From: Microstegium vimineum
Lineage: Eukaryota; Streptophyta; Magnoliopsida; Poales; Poaceae
Assembly: GCA_022036555.1 (NCBI GenBank)
Contig: CM039130.1
Coordinates: 24,636,519-24,700,518 of the forward strand
DNA length: 64,000 nucleotides
Direction of reading: 5' to 3'
Shown here: piece by piece, positions 32,797-44,245 of the stretch
How the letters are laid out: each line of letters opens with the position of its first letter
Position numbering within the stretch: position 1 is the stretch's first letter
Made by a program: the position numbers and the translations under genes
Notes under the pieces: model-generated
Databases searched by the model: none
What the model was told of the DNA's origin: nothing
The model's input: only the letters and a program-made list of their open reading frames with translations

Positions 32797-35700
32797 CTAA
32801 TCCTCTTCCACCTCTACTTCTTCCTTCTCGTAGTCGGTGTCAGAACCTTCTTCGTCGCCAAAAGGATCCTCGTCGTTGCTCCCATCATCCTCGTCCTCGG
32901 ACAATTCATCAGGATAATCGAAAAGCGGATTGTCTTCAGCTGCATATGGAAGGAAAGAGCTTCAGTTAATCCAAGTAGCTATGGGTCTCACTAGTTAGTT
33001 AAAGAAACCTAATGATGGTACGATTACCATTTGAATCGTCTGTGTCGTACGGACAATCTTCGTAGCATTCATCTTCTCCATCATCCACTTGTAACCTTAT
33101 GTAAACAAGACCACTTGTTAAGAAGACACTCTCACAAGAGATGAGTTGAATAAAACACATATGATTCATATTTAGTTATTCGCCTTGGATATGAAGCTGC
33201 TGATGTGTCCTCCATTGTAACATCCACCTCCTTGACAGTATAGATATCGTAAACTTCAGAATCTGCTAAACAGCAAATTTAGACTTGTCAAAACTAATGC
33301 TGGAGCTAAACTGCTCACTGTTACTACTTGGGCGCAGCCAGTACTAATACTAGAGTTTGAAATCACTTTCTATTACTACAGTTAATAAAGAAAGCACCAA
33401 GAACCTTTCCAGTACTGTTGAGAGCATCTTAACACAAGAAGCTTCAATACCTTCTGATTGTGCCAATGAAATTATATCCGCCTCAATTTCCTCTGCAGCT
33501 GATGGCAAATACTCGCGTAGAAGCGGAAGAAAGTTGCATACAACAGCACCCTCTTCGAAAGAGGTAATCCTGCAGGGAATATTGTAAGGAAAAAAAAATG
33601 CAACAACACAACTCTACATTCCGAGAATCCAAATGACCTGATAAATTGTCAGAAATCAAGACTAATCAAGACTTGCCGTGGTTCTGCTGGATGCTTCTCA
33701 TCATCGGGATCTACTTGGACAGCATCATAAAGATGGCACATTTCTCTCAAAGAGTCATCAGCATCATTCTTTTCTCCTTTTCGACTCTTCCATATTTGTG
33801 CAAAGCGAGCATTTCTTCCCATATCCTATACAGGGTCAATGAACAAAACCATGAATAAGAATGAACGAAAAAGAACACTATGTTATTTACAAAAGAATTA
33901 AAAATAAATTACTATCACAGTTTTCTAGTCTCAAGATACTTAGGGAATAGCAGTTCCCTCGTGAAATCCTAATAAAGAATCTAGGCACATTCTATAGAGA
34001 CTCCTGAAAACTAACTATATTCCAGAATGAACCAAACCTGCTCACTTGCAACAATCAAATACGTCGATCCTAAAGAATCTGGTAACCACATTATTTTGAA
34101 CATTAACACAAGTAGTGTCCAGTGCCATCCACCAGGCCTCCAGGTTTGGTAAGGTAGAGCATGCAAGAGTTAATTTAGCATGTGATCCTTTATAATAGCT
34201 AAATCTGTATCTAGCTTTACATGTGCTTGTGACAAGGTAATGTTCTCAGAGTCTAACTCCCAACCAATAACCTTATTTGGGAATTGGGATCCAACACTGT
34301 TAGCAGATTGATTAACCTGGCTGTTCTCACAAGATTATGCCAGCTATCAGGCTCAACATGGATAAATCTGTCGTGTAGAGCTAAAACCAATTCACATATA
34401 CTCGCAGATGAGGTGTGACATACAAAATTCAAACAAGAAGCAGAAGTAGCAATGATGTAAGAACTTAAAAAATTCATACTAAATCATTTTTGTAGGAGCA
34501 CTCCTGACCTAGTCAATAAATTATGGACCGATCAGAGTATGTGAAACAAACTTAATACTAGACTATGCAGAACAAGCAAAGCCCATAATAGAAAACACAA
34601 TTTAAGTATTTAACCCTGATGAAATAGAATAGCGAAATGCTTTGCAAGTTAAAAATGGTTATTAGTGAATGATGTACTTCAAATCTGCATAGCAAATTAC
34701 ACAAAACCTTAGTTTCCTCCTAGTCAATTCTATGTTTGGGTTACATCCATTGCATGATATACACCAAATATCAAATTCATTGTCCCCTAGGTACTTGCAG
34801 AAACTCGAGAAGAAAGGATCGGCTGCAGTCAGAACTCAGAAACTCAGAATAATATGATGTGTACCTCATGCCTCTGTCTGGCTGCTGATCGTAGCTGCTC
34901 TGGTTTCTGTTGACACAAAGAGGGTCCACTTTAGTATTAACCAACTAAATTCATTTCAACGGCTATAAATATGAAAAATACTATTTACCTAATAGTAAAT
35001 CTGTAAATGTTAGTGCCAACAATGTTCCAGGAGAAAATTAAGAGGTTTAATTATTACATAATCCTTGTGGGAATCAGTGACACAAAAAATAATGCAGCAG
35101 ACACCGTCAGTTTCGCTTACTTTGTCTTGCTTGATTCTGTCATTCCACTCCTTTGTCTTGCTCTTTATGTCCTTGGCATTTGAGTCAGCAAGCTGCAGAA
35201 ACAAATGGAGTAGTTCCATATATGTGTTATGCATCTGATACATTGAACAAGTAATGCCCATCCATTGTGTAACCATGTTTGAAGGCATAACAAACAGACT
35301 CCTGTTTCCAGTTGCCATATTTAAACTCCAGAAATGCATTAAAGATGCTGTGATAAAGATTACTTGTGAGAAATCCCACAGAGGATAAAAAAATGAACGA
35401 AGACGTCCCATGTCACAGTAGTATCACTGAACACATAGGAGAAATGAAACATCTAACAAGAAATGAATAAATAAATGAAAATAAAAGCTATGTTACCAGA
35501 AGAGACTGTAAAACATCTTCAACAGCTTCAGAATGGTGTACGGTCTCGATGTGTTGGACAAGAAGCTTCTTAACTCGTGGTTCCTCTGAATCTGTGGGCA
35601 CCCGGGAGCAAGTAAATCAATTTGCAGGTGAATGATGCACTACTATGCTTTTTTATTAAAAATAAAAGTTGTGGTCTATAATTGTTCGTCTGAATGAGCT

Positions 35701-36305
35701 GGATTTGGTATCATATCAGGCGACAGGCATAGTATCAACATAAGGTGCCCGACGACTAATTTGTACCAGAAAGAAAGTATCATGGGCTCATGGCATCAAA
35801 AGGAACTTTGTTTATGTTCTAGCTATTAGTGTCAGCATTGAGCTGACAGAACAATATTACATTCTTTCGGGGTAATAATTTCGCATGTGCAAGTTACTGA
35901 CAATGTATGGAATGAACCATCCTTTAGTATCAGGGAGTGACAGGTTACATATCCTTCTTTGGCTCGTGTACCTTGGGCGTTGGCAGAGGAGGGTTCGGAG
36001 ATGGAGAGGCGGGATAAATCGAGCATCGCCTTCTTCGCCGGCCTCTCGTTAATCTCTAGCCCTGATAATTATAGAGCAGAAAAAAAGAATTTCAACATAC
36101 TCCTTGTACTTTATTGAGTGGAAAATTTCAAGGGGAAAGTGGTGGGCGGGGCATTGCTGAGAAAGGAAAGGAAAGGAAAGGAAGGGAGCTCACAGAAGGC
36201 GTCCGGGCGGGTTTGCGAGGGCTTGCGCTTGACCCGGACGACGATGGGCTTCTCCCTCTCCGTGGGCTCCGAGGCGGACGCCTCGCCGGCGGCCGCAGAC
36301 GCCAT
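32797..36305 (-). CDS. RDM4: RDM4/DMS4-like Iwr1-family transcription factor (10 exons)
   Basis: Exons in coding order: 36305-36194, 36061-35972, 35591-35497, 35192-35121, 34906-34865, 33825-33677, 33569-33451, 33262-33184, 33095-33028, 32939-32797. They total 969 nt, 322 aa. The N-terminus has PIVVRVKRKPSQTRPDAFWL followed by EINERPAKKAMLDLSRLSIS, the hallmark of plant Iwr1 proteins. The C-terminus is an acidic tail (YDTDDSN, DYPDELSEDEDD, EVEVEED) with the Iwr1 core DNPLFDYPDE. In yeast Iwr1 binds RNA polymerase II and directs its nuclear import. Arabidopsis RDM4 acts with Pol II and Pol V in development and RNA-directed DNA methylation. Two introns appear to use GC donors (after exons 6 and 8). 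The gene lies head-to-tail with the hydrolase gene, about 0.45 kb from its leader exon. Confidence 0.9.
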
Positions 36306-36863
36306 GGCCGGCGGTCGGGTAGGGTTAAAACCCCGGAGGCACTCTCTGTATCTCTTCTAGTTCTAGCTCTGCCTCGTGCTTTAAGATTCGTGCGCACGGT
36401 ATCCGACGGGCGAGGAGAGGAGTCCAAGCAGAGCGCTGGAGGTGCAGCTTCCCTGTCTCCTCTCCACTCAACAAACAATTGTCGAACGCCGTTCAAAAAA
36501 AAAAAAAAATTTGTCGAACGCCCGCGGCTGCGCCTTGACCCGTCCGTGCCAGCACGACCCCGTCGCGCCTCGCATCCACGCGGGGCCATGCCAGCACCAC
36601 ACCAAACAGAATGCAGAATGTGAACAGGAGACAAGCACCAACCAGAGACCTGAAACTGCTTCAATGGCCGGCGTTCCTGTGTGATCAGAGGCAATGGCAC
36701 GACCGGCCTCTTTCTAGAATCTGATGGCATCTACTACGAGGAGAGGCGTCCTTGGGGTAACCGGAGAGGCAAGGGAAACATAAACCGTTTGCTATCCTGC
36801 CATATGCATGCTTGAAACTGAATGGAACACATATAATGCAATTGGGGATCCAACATGACCAAT
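36306..36863. other. Upstream region of the RDM4-like gene
   Basis: Holds the presumed promoter and 5' UTR of the gene reading leftwards. It includes a 14-base A-run near 36497 flanked by the short repeat GTCGAACGCC. No further gene is supported. Confidence 0.4.
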
Positions 36864-37139
36864 TCATTTGTCAACAAAGCAATATCCACTGCAGATATAA
36901 TGATACAGGATCATGATGTCTCCATCGATCATTCCATAGGCCTCATCAAGAACTTCACCACCAAAGCATCTATAGAAATTTAACAAACAAACAGTAATTA
37001 TCTTTCAGTAACCCAAGTTCCAAAAAAAATCATCCATGACAGCTCAGACCTGAGAAGAAGACAACTTACATCCTCCATGAGATCTGCTGACAGTGGAGAA
37101 GCAACACAACTTATTCCACATTGGGAATGCATCTTGCCC
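36864..37139 (-). other. Two candidate exons of an unidentified gene
   Basis: On the minus strand, 37139 to about 37071 is open (GKMHSQCGISCVASPLSADL) between ATATATAG and a GTAAGTTG donor. Then 36969-36864 follows an AG and reads CFGGEVLDEAYGMIDGDIMI to a TGA. Composition looks protein-like, with several Cys. Further open sequence lies near 37490-37320 (GAPDHFGFRCANEHSSKDWW). I do not recognise the family, and phases between the pieces are not proved. It could be the end of a real gene or a decayed one. Confidence 0.3.
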
Positions 37140-37639
37140 TATATATATAGCACAATTTCATTGCACATGTATACTATAATAAAAGCTGGATTGCATGATG
37201 GCATCAAAATGTAAAGTTGATGACTTGGCGTGATTCAGTGTTTACTAACTAACAGAAATACACGAACCAAGAAGATTATTATTTCAAGTTTCTGAAACAC
37301 AACTCATGACTATATATGTGCTATATAATGAAGTCCTGAACAAACTACAAAAGCTTCACATTTTCTTGTGCCACACTCTAACACTTCCCATTTTATGAGT
37401 GGCCACCAATCTTTAGATGAATGTTCATTTGCACAGCGAAACCCAAAATGGTCAGGTGCACCATATTCTATAGCTTCAGAACTATACTTGGAAACAAAGA
37501 AAGGATTGCATGAATTATTCTATTCTATTTTCCAAGTAAAAACAGGATGATATTAAGATACTGAGGTCAGCCTAAAGATCATAAGGTATATACCAAACTA
37601 CTGTACATAAATGCAAACACACACACACACACAAGAACA

Positions 37640-39120
37640 AACTATATAGTATAGCATAATGCATCATTATTACATAGTACTATATATATATCACATATAA
37701 TGCTTATCTTACCAAAGTTGGTCAATTGGACATAAATAAGAGGTCAGGTTTTGAACAAATACTCAACGGTGACAATTATTTGAAAACTGAGGAAGTATCT
37801 TACTAGAAGCTACTGGAACATTGACCAGTTTCTTCCATACAGATTGTCAGATTGGGTGAAGTGTCTGGCCAAAGGAAAAGAAACCTAGCCATACATGTGT
37901 TATCTAGACAGAGAATGAAAGAAACCTGACCACAGTATTGATTTAAAGAAGGAAAATGTCATTTAATTGTTAGGAGAAAATTTTATTTAATAATAAAAAA
38001 GAATTCCACACCCTGCATTAATAAAGTCTACATTAATGACAAGCATCCAAAGGATCCAGATAGACATTTGGACTTCTATGTGATATATGTAAGGTGAACC
38101 TATGAAAATAGAAGGATTCTCTTGCAAAATACAAGGGAATTTTTTTCCAACTTTTGGCATATTCATGGTTTCATTAAATATATGTACCACAGTACTAGCT
38201 AGGCATATGTTTTGCTCATAAACTTTAAATCTAGAGGAAGATAGCCTTCAACAAAATCCACAAAAAATAAAAGAATAAATCTAACAACTTAAGTTTTTTT
38301 TATCCATGCCAACTCTTAGAGAATAGACGAAAAAATACCAATATATACCTAGTCCATAAACTGTAATATATGTATGTACTATAGTACTAGGCAAATGCGT
38401 TCATAAACCATTTAGAGGACAGCTTTCGACAAATTCCATCAAACATAAGTAAATGTCTAACAACTAAGTAGGTTGATCCATGCCAACTCTTTTATAGAAT
38501 AGATGAAAAATTACCAATATATGCAAAGTCCATAAACAATGGAGCCAAAGTTCAACATTTGAACAAGACTACAGGGGGGATGTTCCCCCAGTTGTTCATT
38601 AAATAGATAAGGAAATCTCTTTGATTTACTCGTTTGTGCAAGTATATCCCTGTATGGCTGTATCAATTCTAAGCTTCTCATAACTGTTATCCAAACAACA
38701 AAAGGGCACCTTCAATGAACTGAATACTATTCTTACCTCCAATGATTGCTTGCCTCTAGACATTATATACTGTATTGAAACAATTTTTCTTTCAGCCCAC
38801 CAGACTCCTTCACAACATTTGTAATAATTCTAAAAAACGAGTAGTTAGCGGTATGAACAGAACATAACACAATTCCCCCCAAAAAAGACAGAACATATCA
38901 CTGCTTAAAGAACACATAGCAAACATAAGAGGATCGGCTGATTTACCTTTTGTGTGCTAGACTGGTAGTAATGCCACATCTTCAGGTTTCAGAGCACGAA
39001 AGGGTTGAGGATGAATCTCTCCCTGAGTTGTAGAATTGAAGGACTACAGAAAATAGGGCTGCACAGTATATAGGAGCAAGTGGAAAACAGGAGGTGATGC
39101 CCTTCTTTGTGTTCAAAACT
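37640..39120. other. AT-rich spacer
   Basis: No gene supported. A (CA)n microsatellite lies just outside at about 37616-37634. Two diverged copies of an ~175-bp segment (CCATGCCAACTCTT..AGAATAGA and ACAATTTCCAYCAAACATAA-like words) occur near 38220-38340 and 38395-38530. Confidence 0.4.
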
Positions 39121-39123
39121 AAA

Positions 39124-39262
39124 ACACCAATGACAACGTATTAACAACATTAACATCATCCAAAGCAGCAAAGCATACACCAATGACAACGTATTAACAG
39201 CTTTAACATCATCCAAGCATACACCAATCACAACGTATTAACCACCTTTAACATCATCCAAA
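39124..39262. repeat. Three-copy minisatellite
   Basis: The unit CACCAATGACAACGTATTAA followed by an AACATCATCCAA-type tail is present three times in succession, with small length differences (copies near 39124, 39178 and 39222). Confidence 0.8.
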
Positions 39263-39404
39263 GTATCCCAGCAGCAGTGCAAAGAAACTATTAACATTCA
39301 GAGATCACAGTAGAAGAAAGTAAGTGCGCAAATCCTCCAGATCGGCAACATTCAGATCAGATCATAGTAGAAGACAGGGGCTCCAGCTTGGCCACGATCG
39401 GGAG

Positions 39405-40601
39405 CTATGGCTGAGGAACGGGTGAGAGCGGAGCCGTGATGAAGTTGACGGGAGAGGCACGGGTCTCCTCGACGTCGCGCGCCTTGCCGTGGATCCACTC
39501 CAGGCGAACCGTGTAGGGCTCGCGCTTGCTCGTGCTCAAGGCCTCGCGCGCGATCCTCGCCAGGCAGTTGGAGAACCTTCCCGCCATGTCGAAGAGGTTC
39601 CCCGATCCCAACGAGGACTGGCGAACCCTCAGGATGGCCTGGCCGCATGACCTGAGGCTGCGGAGGGTAGCGCGGTCGTGGCTGTCCTGGAAGAGCTTGG
39701 GGAAGACGTCGTGCTGAAGCTTGAAGAGCTGGTTGGCGAAGCACGCGGCGCGGCGGACCTGAGGGAGGTTCATGCACGACCACCCCGCCCTCATCTTCTC
39801 CTCGATCGCCGCGAGGCAGAGAGGCGCCTCGTGAACGGCGCCGATGGCCATGAGCAGGAAGGGACGGGGCTCCTCTTCAGCAAGGAGGTCCTGGAGCTTG
39901 GTGAGGCTGCGCACCGTCGCGGCGGGGAGCGCCATAGCTGCGGGGATCGGGAGCGGTGGGGGAGCCGTGACGAAGTTGACGGGAGAGGCACGGGTCTCCT
40001 CGACGTCGCGCGCCTTGCCGTGGATCCACTCCAGGCGAACCGTGTAGCGCTCGCGCTTGCTCGTGCTCAAGGCCTCGCGCGCGATCCTCTCCAGGCAGTT
40101 GGAGAACCTTCCCGCCATGTCGAAGAGGTTCCCCGTTCCCGATGAGGCTCGGCGAACCTTCAGTATGGCCTTGCCACATGACCTGAGGCTGCGGAGGGTG
40201 GCGCGGTCGTGGCGGTTCCGGGTGAGCTTGGGGAAGACGTCGTGCTGAAGCTTGAAGAGCTGGTTGGCGAAGCACGCGGCGCGGCGGACCTGAGGGAGGT
40301 TCATGCACGACCACCCCGCCCTCATCTTCTCCTCGATCGCCGCGAGACAGAGAGGCGCCTCGTGAACGGCGCCGATGGCCATGAGCAGGAAGGGACGGGG
40401 CTCCTCTTCAGCAAGGAGGTCCTGGAGCTTGGTGAGGCTGCGACCGTCGCGGCGGGAGCGCCTAGCTGCGGGGATCGGGAGCGTGGTGGCGGCGTGGATG
40501 GGAGGGCGGTGGTGGCGGACGCGAAGGGGCGGTGGTGGGGGAGGGGTTGGGGAAGGACGCGAGAGTGCTGGCTGGGGGAGTGAAGGGAACGGTGACTGCA
40601 T
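39405..40601 (-). CDS. Uncharacterised grass protein with tandemly duplicated domain
   Basis: One uninterrupted frame of 398 aa from the ATG at 40599-40601 (MQSPFPSLPQPALSRPSP). An in-frame upstream GTG would extend it by 69 residues but adds unlikely sequence. Residues 1-55 are Pro/Ser/Arg-rich and could be an organelle transit peptide. Then two nearly identical ~177-aa units follow, each starting RSLTKLQDLLAEEEPRPFLL and containing MRAGWSCMNLPQVRRAACFA, FKLQHDVFPKL, MAGRFSNCL and EWIHGKARDVEETRASPVNF. The DNA repeat period is 531 bp. The units look helical. I do not know the family or its function. GC content is far above that of the flanks, as is usual for intron-less grass genes. Confidence 0.7.
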   Translation of the reverse strand: MQSPFPSLPQPALSRPSPTPPPPPPLRVRHHRPPIHAATTLPIPAARRSRRDGRSLTKLQDLLAEEEPRPFLLMAIGAVHEAPLCLAAIEEKMRAGWSCMNLPQVRRAACFANQLFKLQHDVFPKLTRNRHDRATLRSLRSCGKAILKVRRASSGTGNLFDMAGRFSNCLERIAREALSTSKRERYTVRLEWIHGKARDVEETRASPVNFVTAPPPLPIPAAMALPAATVRSLTKLQDLLAEEEPRPFLLMAIGAVHEAPLCLAAIEEKMRAGWSCMNLPQVRRAACFANQLFKLQHDVFPKLFQDSHDRATLRSLRSCGQAILRVRQSSLGSGNLFDMAGRFSNCLARIAREALSTSKREPYTVRLEWIHGKARDVEETRASPVNFITAPLSPVPQP

Positions 40602-41059
40602 CGGGCGCGCGATCTCGGGATCTTTATTTCTGCGAGGGCCGAGGGGGAGGGGCACTCCAGATTTTGGAGAGGGAAAAGGCGGGAAAACGGTGACATCTGC
40701 GTGCGACGGCCAGCGAGTCCAGTGATTGGCCCACGACACGCGGCGCGGATCGCCATCGAGACGCACCCGCACCGTGGGATCTACAGTCAACGTATATGAT
40801 TCGACCAAACAAACACAAATCGATTGTCCCCTTGTGTGTTTTTACACAAATACTGTACGGATACGATCCAATTAAACAAAATACCATCTCGTTCCATTTT
40901 TGTTTTTTTCTAAATACACAGGCTTTTTATGTACTTATTAGATATACAATATATATGTCTATGCACGGTAAAAATAAATGGGCTTGTTTGATTAAAGGAT
41001 TAAAGGTTTACGCTGATAAGCCCGATTAATGTTGTTTTGTTACGAAAGAGAAATTATAT

Positions 41060-41310
41060 CTAATTTAGAAAAGCTTAACGTAGTGTTTGGTTCCCGTCAC
41101 TGTAACGTGATCCGATTACAGGTAATCGATTCCATTATTTAACCGGCCTCATGGAATCAAGTAGCAGCGTTATCGGATACTACCTTGTTGTACAAAGTTG
41201 ATACAACTCCCACATCAGAGTAATCCGATAACGAATCGTGGTATTCTCCCGCAATCACATTCCCTTTTCGTTTCCATTACCATTTTAGCAACCAACACAT
41301 GTTATAAATG
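41060..41310. mobile_element. Probable MITE
   Basis: It is bounded by AGTGTTTGGTTCCCGTCACT on the left and TTAGCAACCAACACATGTTA on the right, which pair as GTGTTTGGTT / AACCAACAC. The interior has inverted words TCCGATTACAGGTAATCGAT, GTTATCGGAT and ATCCGATAAC. No clear target duplication. Confidence 0.45.
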
Positions 41311-41717
41311 TCTTATAATTTGGAACCAGTTTGAGAAATAATTGGATACCAAATTTATTTCTCTTTCCTATCTTAAAACAAAGTAAGTATGTTATTACTA
41401 TGCCTGGCTAAACAAGTGACCAAAAATTTCAAAGAAAAAAGAGAGTTGTAACACGTTTTTTTTTAAAAAAGAATAAACGCATAATCTTGCCTTCCTCGCA
41501 GATGGATGAACACAGCAACCAAACTAATAAAGACAATCGCAGTCCTGACCCAAATCTCATTTATTAATATGTACATCACACAAAAATGCTCCCTTCTAGT
41601 TCTAGGTTGAATCCTTGGACCTAGCACATGTTAATTCAAATCAATGCTATGCATACATGATTAAGTAACTACAAGCATGTCTAGTTTATGGCCTCGCAAA
41701 TAGCTTGTTTGTTTGTC

Positions 41718-41719
41718 AA

Positions 41720-41754
<35 letters not shown>

Positions 41755-41757
41755 GTT
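41718..41757. repeat. (ATT)n microsatellite
   Basis: About a dozen ATT units, starting after TTTGTCAAT and ending at AGTTAGTTCC. Confidence 0.9.
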
Positions 41758-42463
41758 AGTTCCTTCAATTGGGAACCGGTTGCCGAGTAACCAGCCTAGC
41801 CACGTCGGCAAATTTTTTTTACAGCATTAGATCATCGTTCTACGATTCAAATTTACCCTACCGTACTACGTCTACGCGTCAGCCTTTAGCTGGTTTAAGC
41901 AACAACAAAAAAAAAACTCCATCCATCCTCTCGGGCCGCATCTTCTCCCTCGCGTCGACCGGCTTTCGCGTCCGCCGCGCCGCTCCGCCCTCTGCTGTCG
42001 CCTCCGACTCCGCCTCCTGCCGACGTCGCCACCGCGGAGCGCTGCGTCTGCATCTCCGTCCCCAGAGCTGCACGTCGGCCTGGGCAGATAGCCCCCCGGT
42101 GCCGCCCCCACGCCGACCTAGGGTTTCGACCGCCCTGGCCCCGACTTGGCGCGCTGGCGCAGGACGCCTCGCTGCGCTGCATGCTGCCGGGCAGGCGGCC
42201 ACCTCGATTTGTTGCGCCCCGCTCCGGCTCCGCCTCCGGCGCCGCCCCCATCGTTGCTCTGCCCCTGCGGAACACCTCTTCCTTGACGACGTCCTAATCG
42301 ACGACTACATGACCAGGTAGCCACATCGATTTCTAATTTATCCGTTGTCCATGGTAGCACTATTTTGCTCCGTAAAAATCTTACCTTCTATTCTACAGTT
42401 GTTGCCATGATGAGGTGCTGCTGCTCTCTAAGGAGGTACAAAACTTGGAACCTGGAAAGTTTG

Positions 42464-43160
42464 AGAGGTCTTACTGACCAACGTATTTGTGTGTTGGATT
42501 CTTGTTTTTTTTAATCTATGATTCAGTGTGCTTTGCATTTACACATGCATATATATTAGTTTTTTTTTCATTTAGTGTAGCACGCAGAACTTGGACGACA
42601 GGAACCTATCTAAGTTTGTGAGGTCTAACTGACCAACCGTATTTGTGGGTGCTTATTGATTTTTTAGATTTATGATTCAGTGTGGTTTGCAATGACACAT
42701 GCATATATGCTATGCCAGTTTTTTTTTATTTACTGTACTTAGCACGGATAAACATTGATGTTGTCACGTCAATATCAGTTTCCCTCTTTTTTGTGTAGTG
42801 GAATAATAACAGAGGTCTTACTGACCAACGTATTTGTGTGTTGGATTCTTGTTTTTTTTAATCTATGATTCAGTGTGCTTTGCATTTACACATGCATATA
42901 TATTAGTTTTTTTTCATTTAGTGTAGCATGCAGAACTTGGACGACAGAAACCTATCTAAGTTTGTGAGGTCTAACTGACCAACCGTATTTGTGGGTGCTT
43001 ATTGATTTTTTAGATTTATGATTCAGTGTGGTTTGCAATGACACATGCATATATGCTATGCCAGTTTTTTTATTTATTTACTGTACTTAGCACGGATAAA
43101 CATTGATGTTGTCACGTCAATATCAGTTTCCCTCTTTTTTGTGTAGTGGAATAATAACAG
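42464..43160. repeat. Nested tandem duplications (347 bp, with an inner ~165-bp repeat)
   Basis: GAGGTCTTACTGACCAACGT begins at 42465 and 42812, and the following ~347 bp is nearly identical, through GGAATAATAACAG. Within each copy, a second diverged version starts GAGGTCTAACTGACCAACCG and repeats the ATGATTCAGTGTG...ACACATGCATATAT pattern. Four related units therefore lie in a row. A weaker fifth match (CAGTTTCC..GTAGTGG..AAGAATAAGATACT) is near 43360-43430. Confidence 0.85.
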
Positions 43161-44149
43161 AGTGCTCAAGAATAAGATACTAAGCCATCATCAATGTAAG
43201 TATTTTGCATCACTGCTTATTTCAAAGAATTACTACCAGCAAACTCTCTCTTTTACTTATGCATAGGTCTGCTTTGCCAACCTCAGGCTAAAGCAGATTT
43301 CTCGATCCGTCTAGGGAGTAAGTCCTGTCATATTCTCGCATCAATTAAAACTCTTATCAGTTTCCTTCTGTTTTGGTTGTAGTGGGGTAAAATTGAGAAC
43401 CCAAGAATAAGATACTCAGCAATCATGGATATAGGTATTGGTTCATCCCTTATTGTTTTTAAGAATTGCTCGCAAATAACTTTGATATGGACTCAGTTCT
43501 GTATGTTCTGCAACAAATAGCCTATTTACATCAACACATTTTATGGTTCCATTATTGATAGCTATATTCTGTGATTAGATGTACCTAATATTGGAGATCT
43601 TTCGTATAATTGTGCAGCCTTAATCAATATGTTCGCTAAGAAAAGTTATCTTTCCTATAGTTGTGCGGCCTTAATCAACATGTTCGCTAAGAAGACTGAT
43701 TTTGCACGAAATTAAATTTTGAGTATCATATTGTTCTCCTAATTTAGTTCTATTTTGCATGAGATTAAATCTGGACTATCATATTAATTTCCTAATTTAG
43801 TTCAAGTATTCTGGATATGTTGGAGTCGACTAACACCTACGATTTACAGATGTCACAGCTGGTGGGGGCCACCAAAATTTGTGCGCAGGAAGTAGAGCTG
43901 GTAGGTAGGATGAGCATGCTTAGTGCTTGGATTGCCCTTCCCTTCTCAATTGGGTTCTGAATATTGCTAGGTTATTACATCTATGTTCATATCTGATGGT
44001 GTTTGTCTGCACTTTCTATTTTGGGACATTTACTCCATGTTGGCTTCAGTAACACTGAAATTTCAAAAATTTTATTTATGGTAAAATTAGACGCGAACAA
44101 AAATTATAAATTGGATTCTGATGGATGTTTGGTTGGCTTGTTCCTTCAG

Positions 44150-44245
44150 GTCCATGTGTTTCACGAGCACAATGGATGTGTTGTAGTAGGCGAAAATTTA
44201 CAGATGTCACAGCTCCATGGGGCGAGCAAAATTCATGCCCAACGA
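44150..44245 (+). pseudogene. Exon-like fragment, unidentified
   Basis: Exactly 32 open codons lie between TTCCTTCAG and GTAAGT, reading VHVFHEHNGCVVVGENLQMS and then QLHGASKIHAQR. A diverged copy of its 3' half occurs at about 43849-43905 (LQMSQLVGATKICAQ). Other splice-bounded bits are near 45440-45494 and 47416-47589. I do not recognise the parent protein. Confidence 0.35.

Noticed and set aside
37616..37634. CA-repeat as a CRISPR-like or regulatory array
   Set aside because: Ordinary dinucleotide microsatellite in a plant genome.
39678..40583. Plus-strand ORFs opposite the duplicated-domain gene
   Set aside because: Antisense shadows of a high-GC coding sequence; they also repeat with the 531-bp period.
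40602..40808. N-terminal extension of the duplicated-domain protein
   Set aside because: It needs a GTG start, and the extra residues look like untranslated leader; the ATG at 40601 is the first good start.
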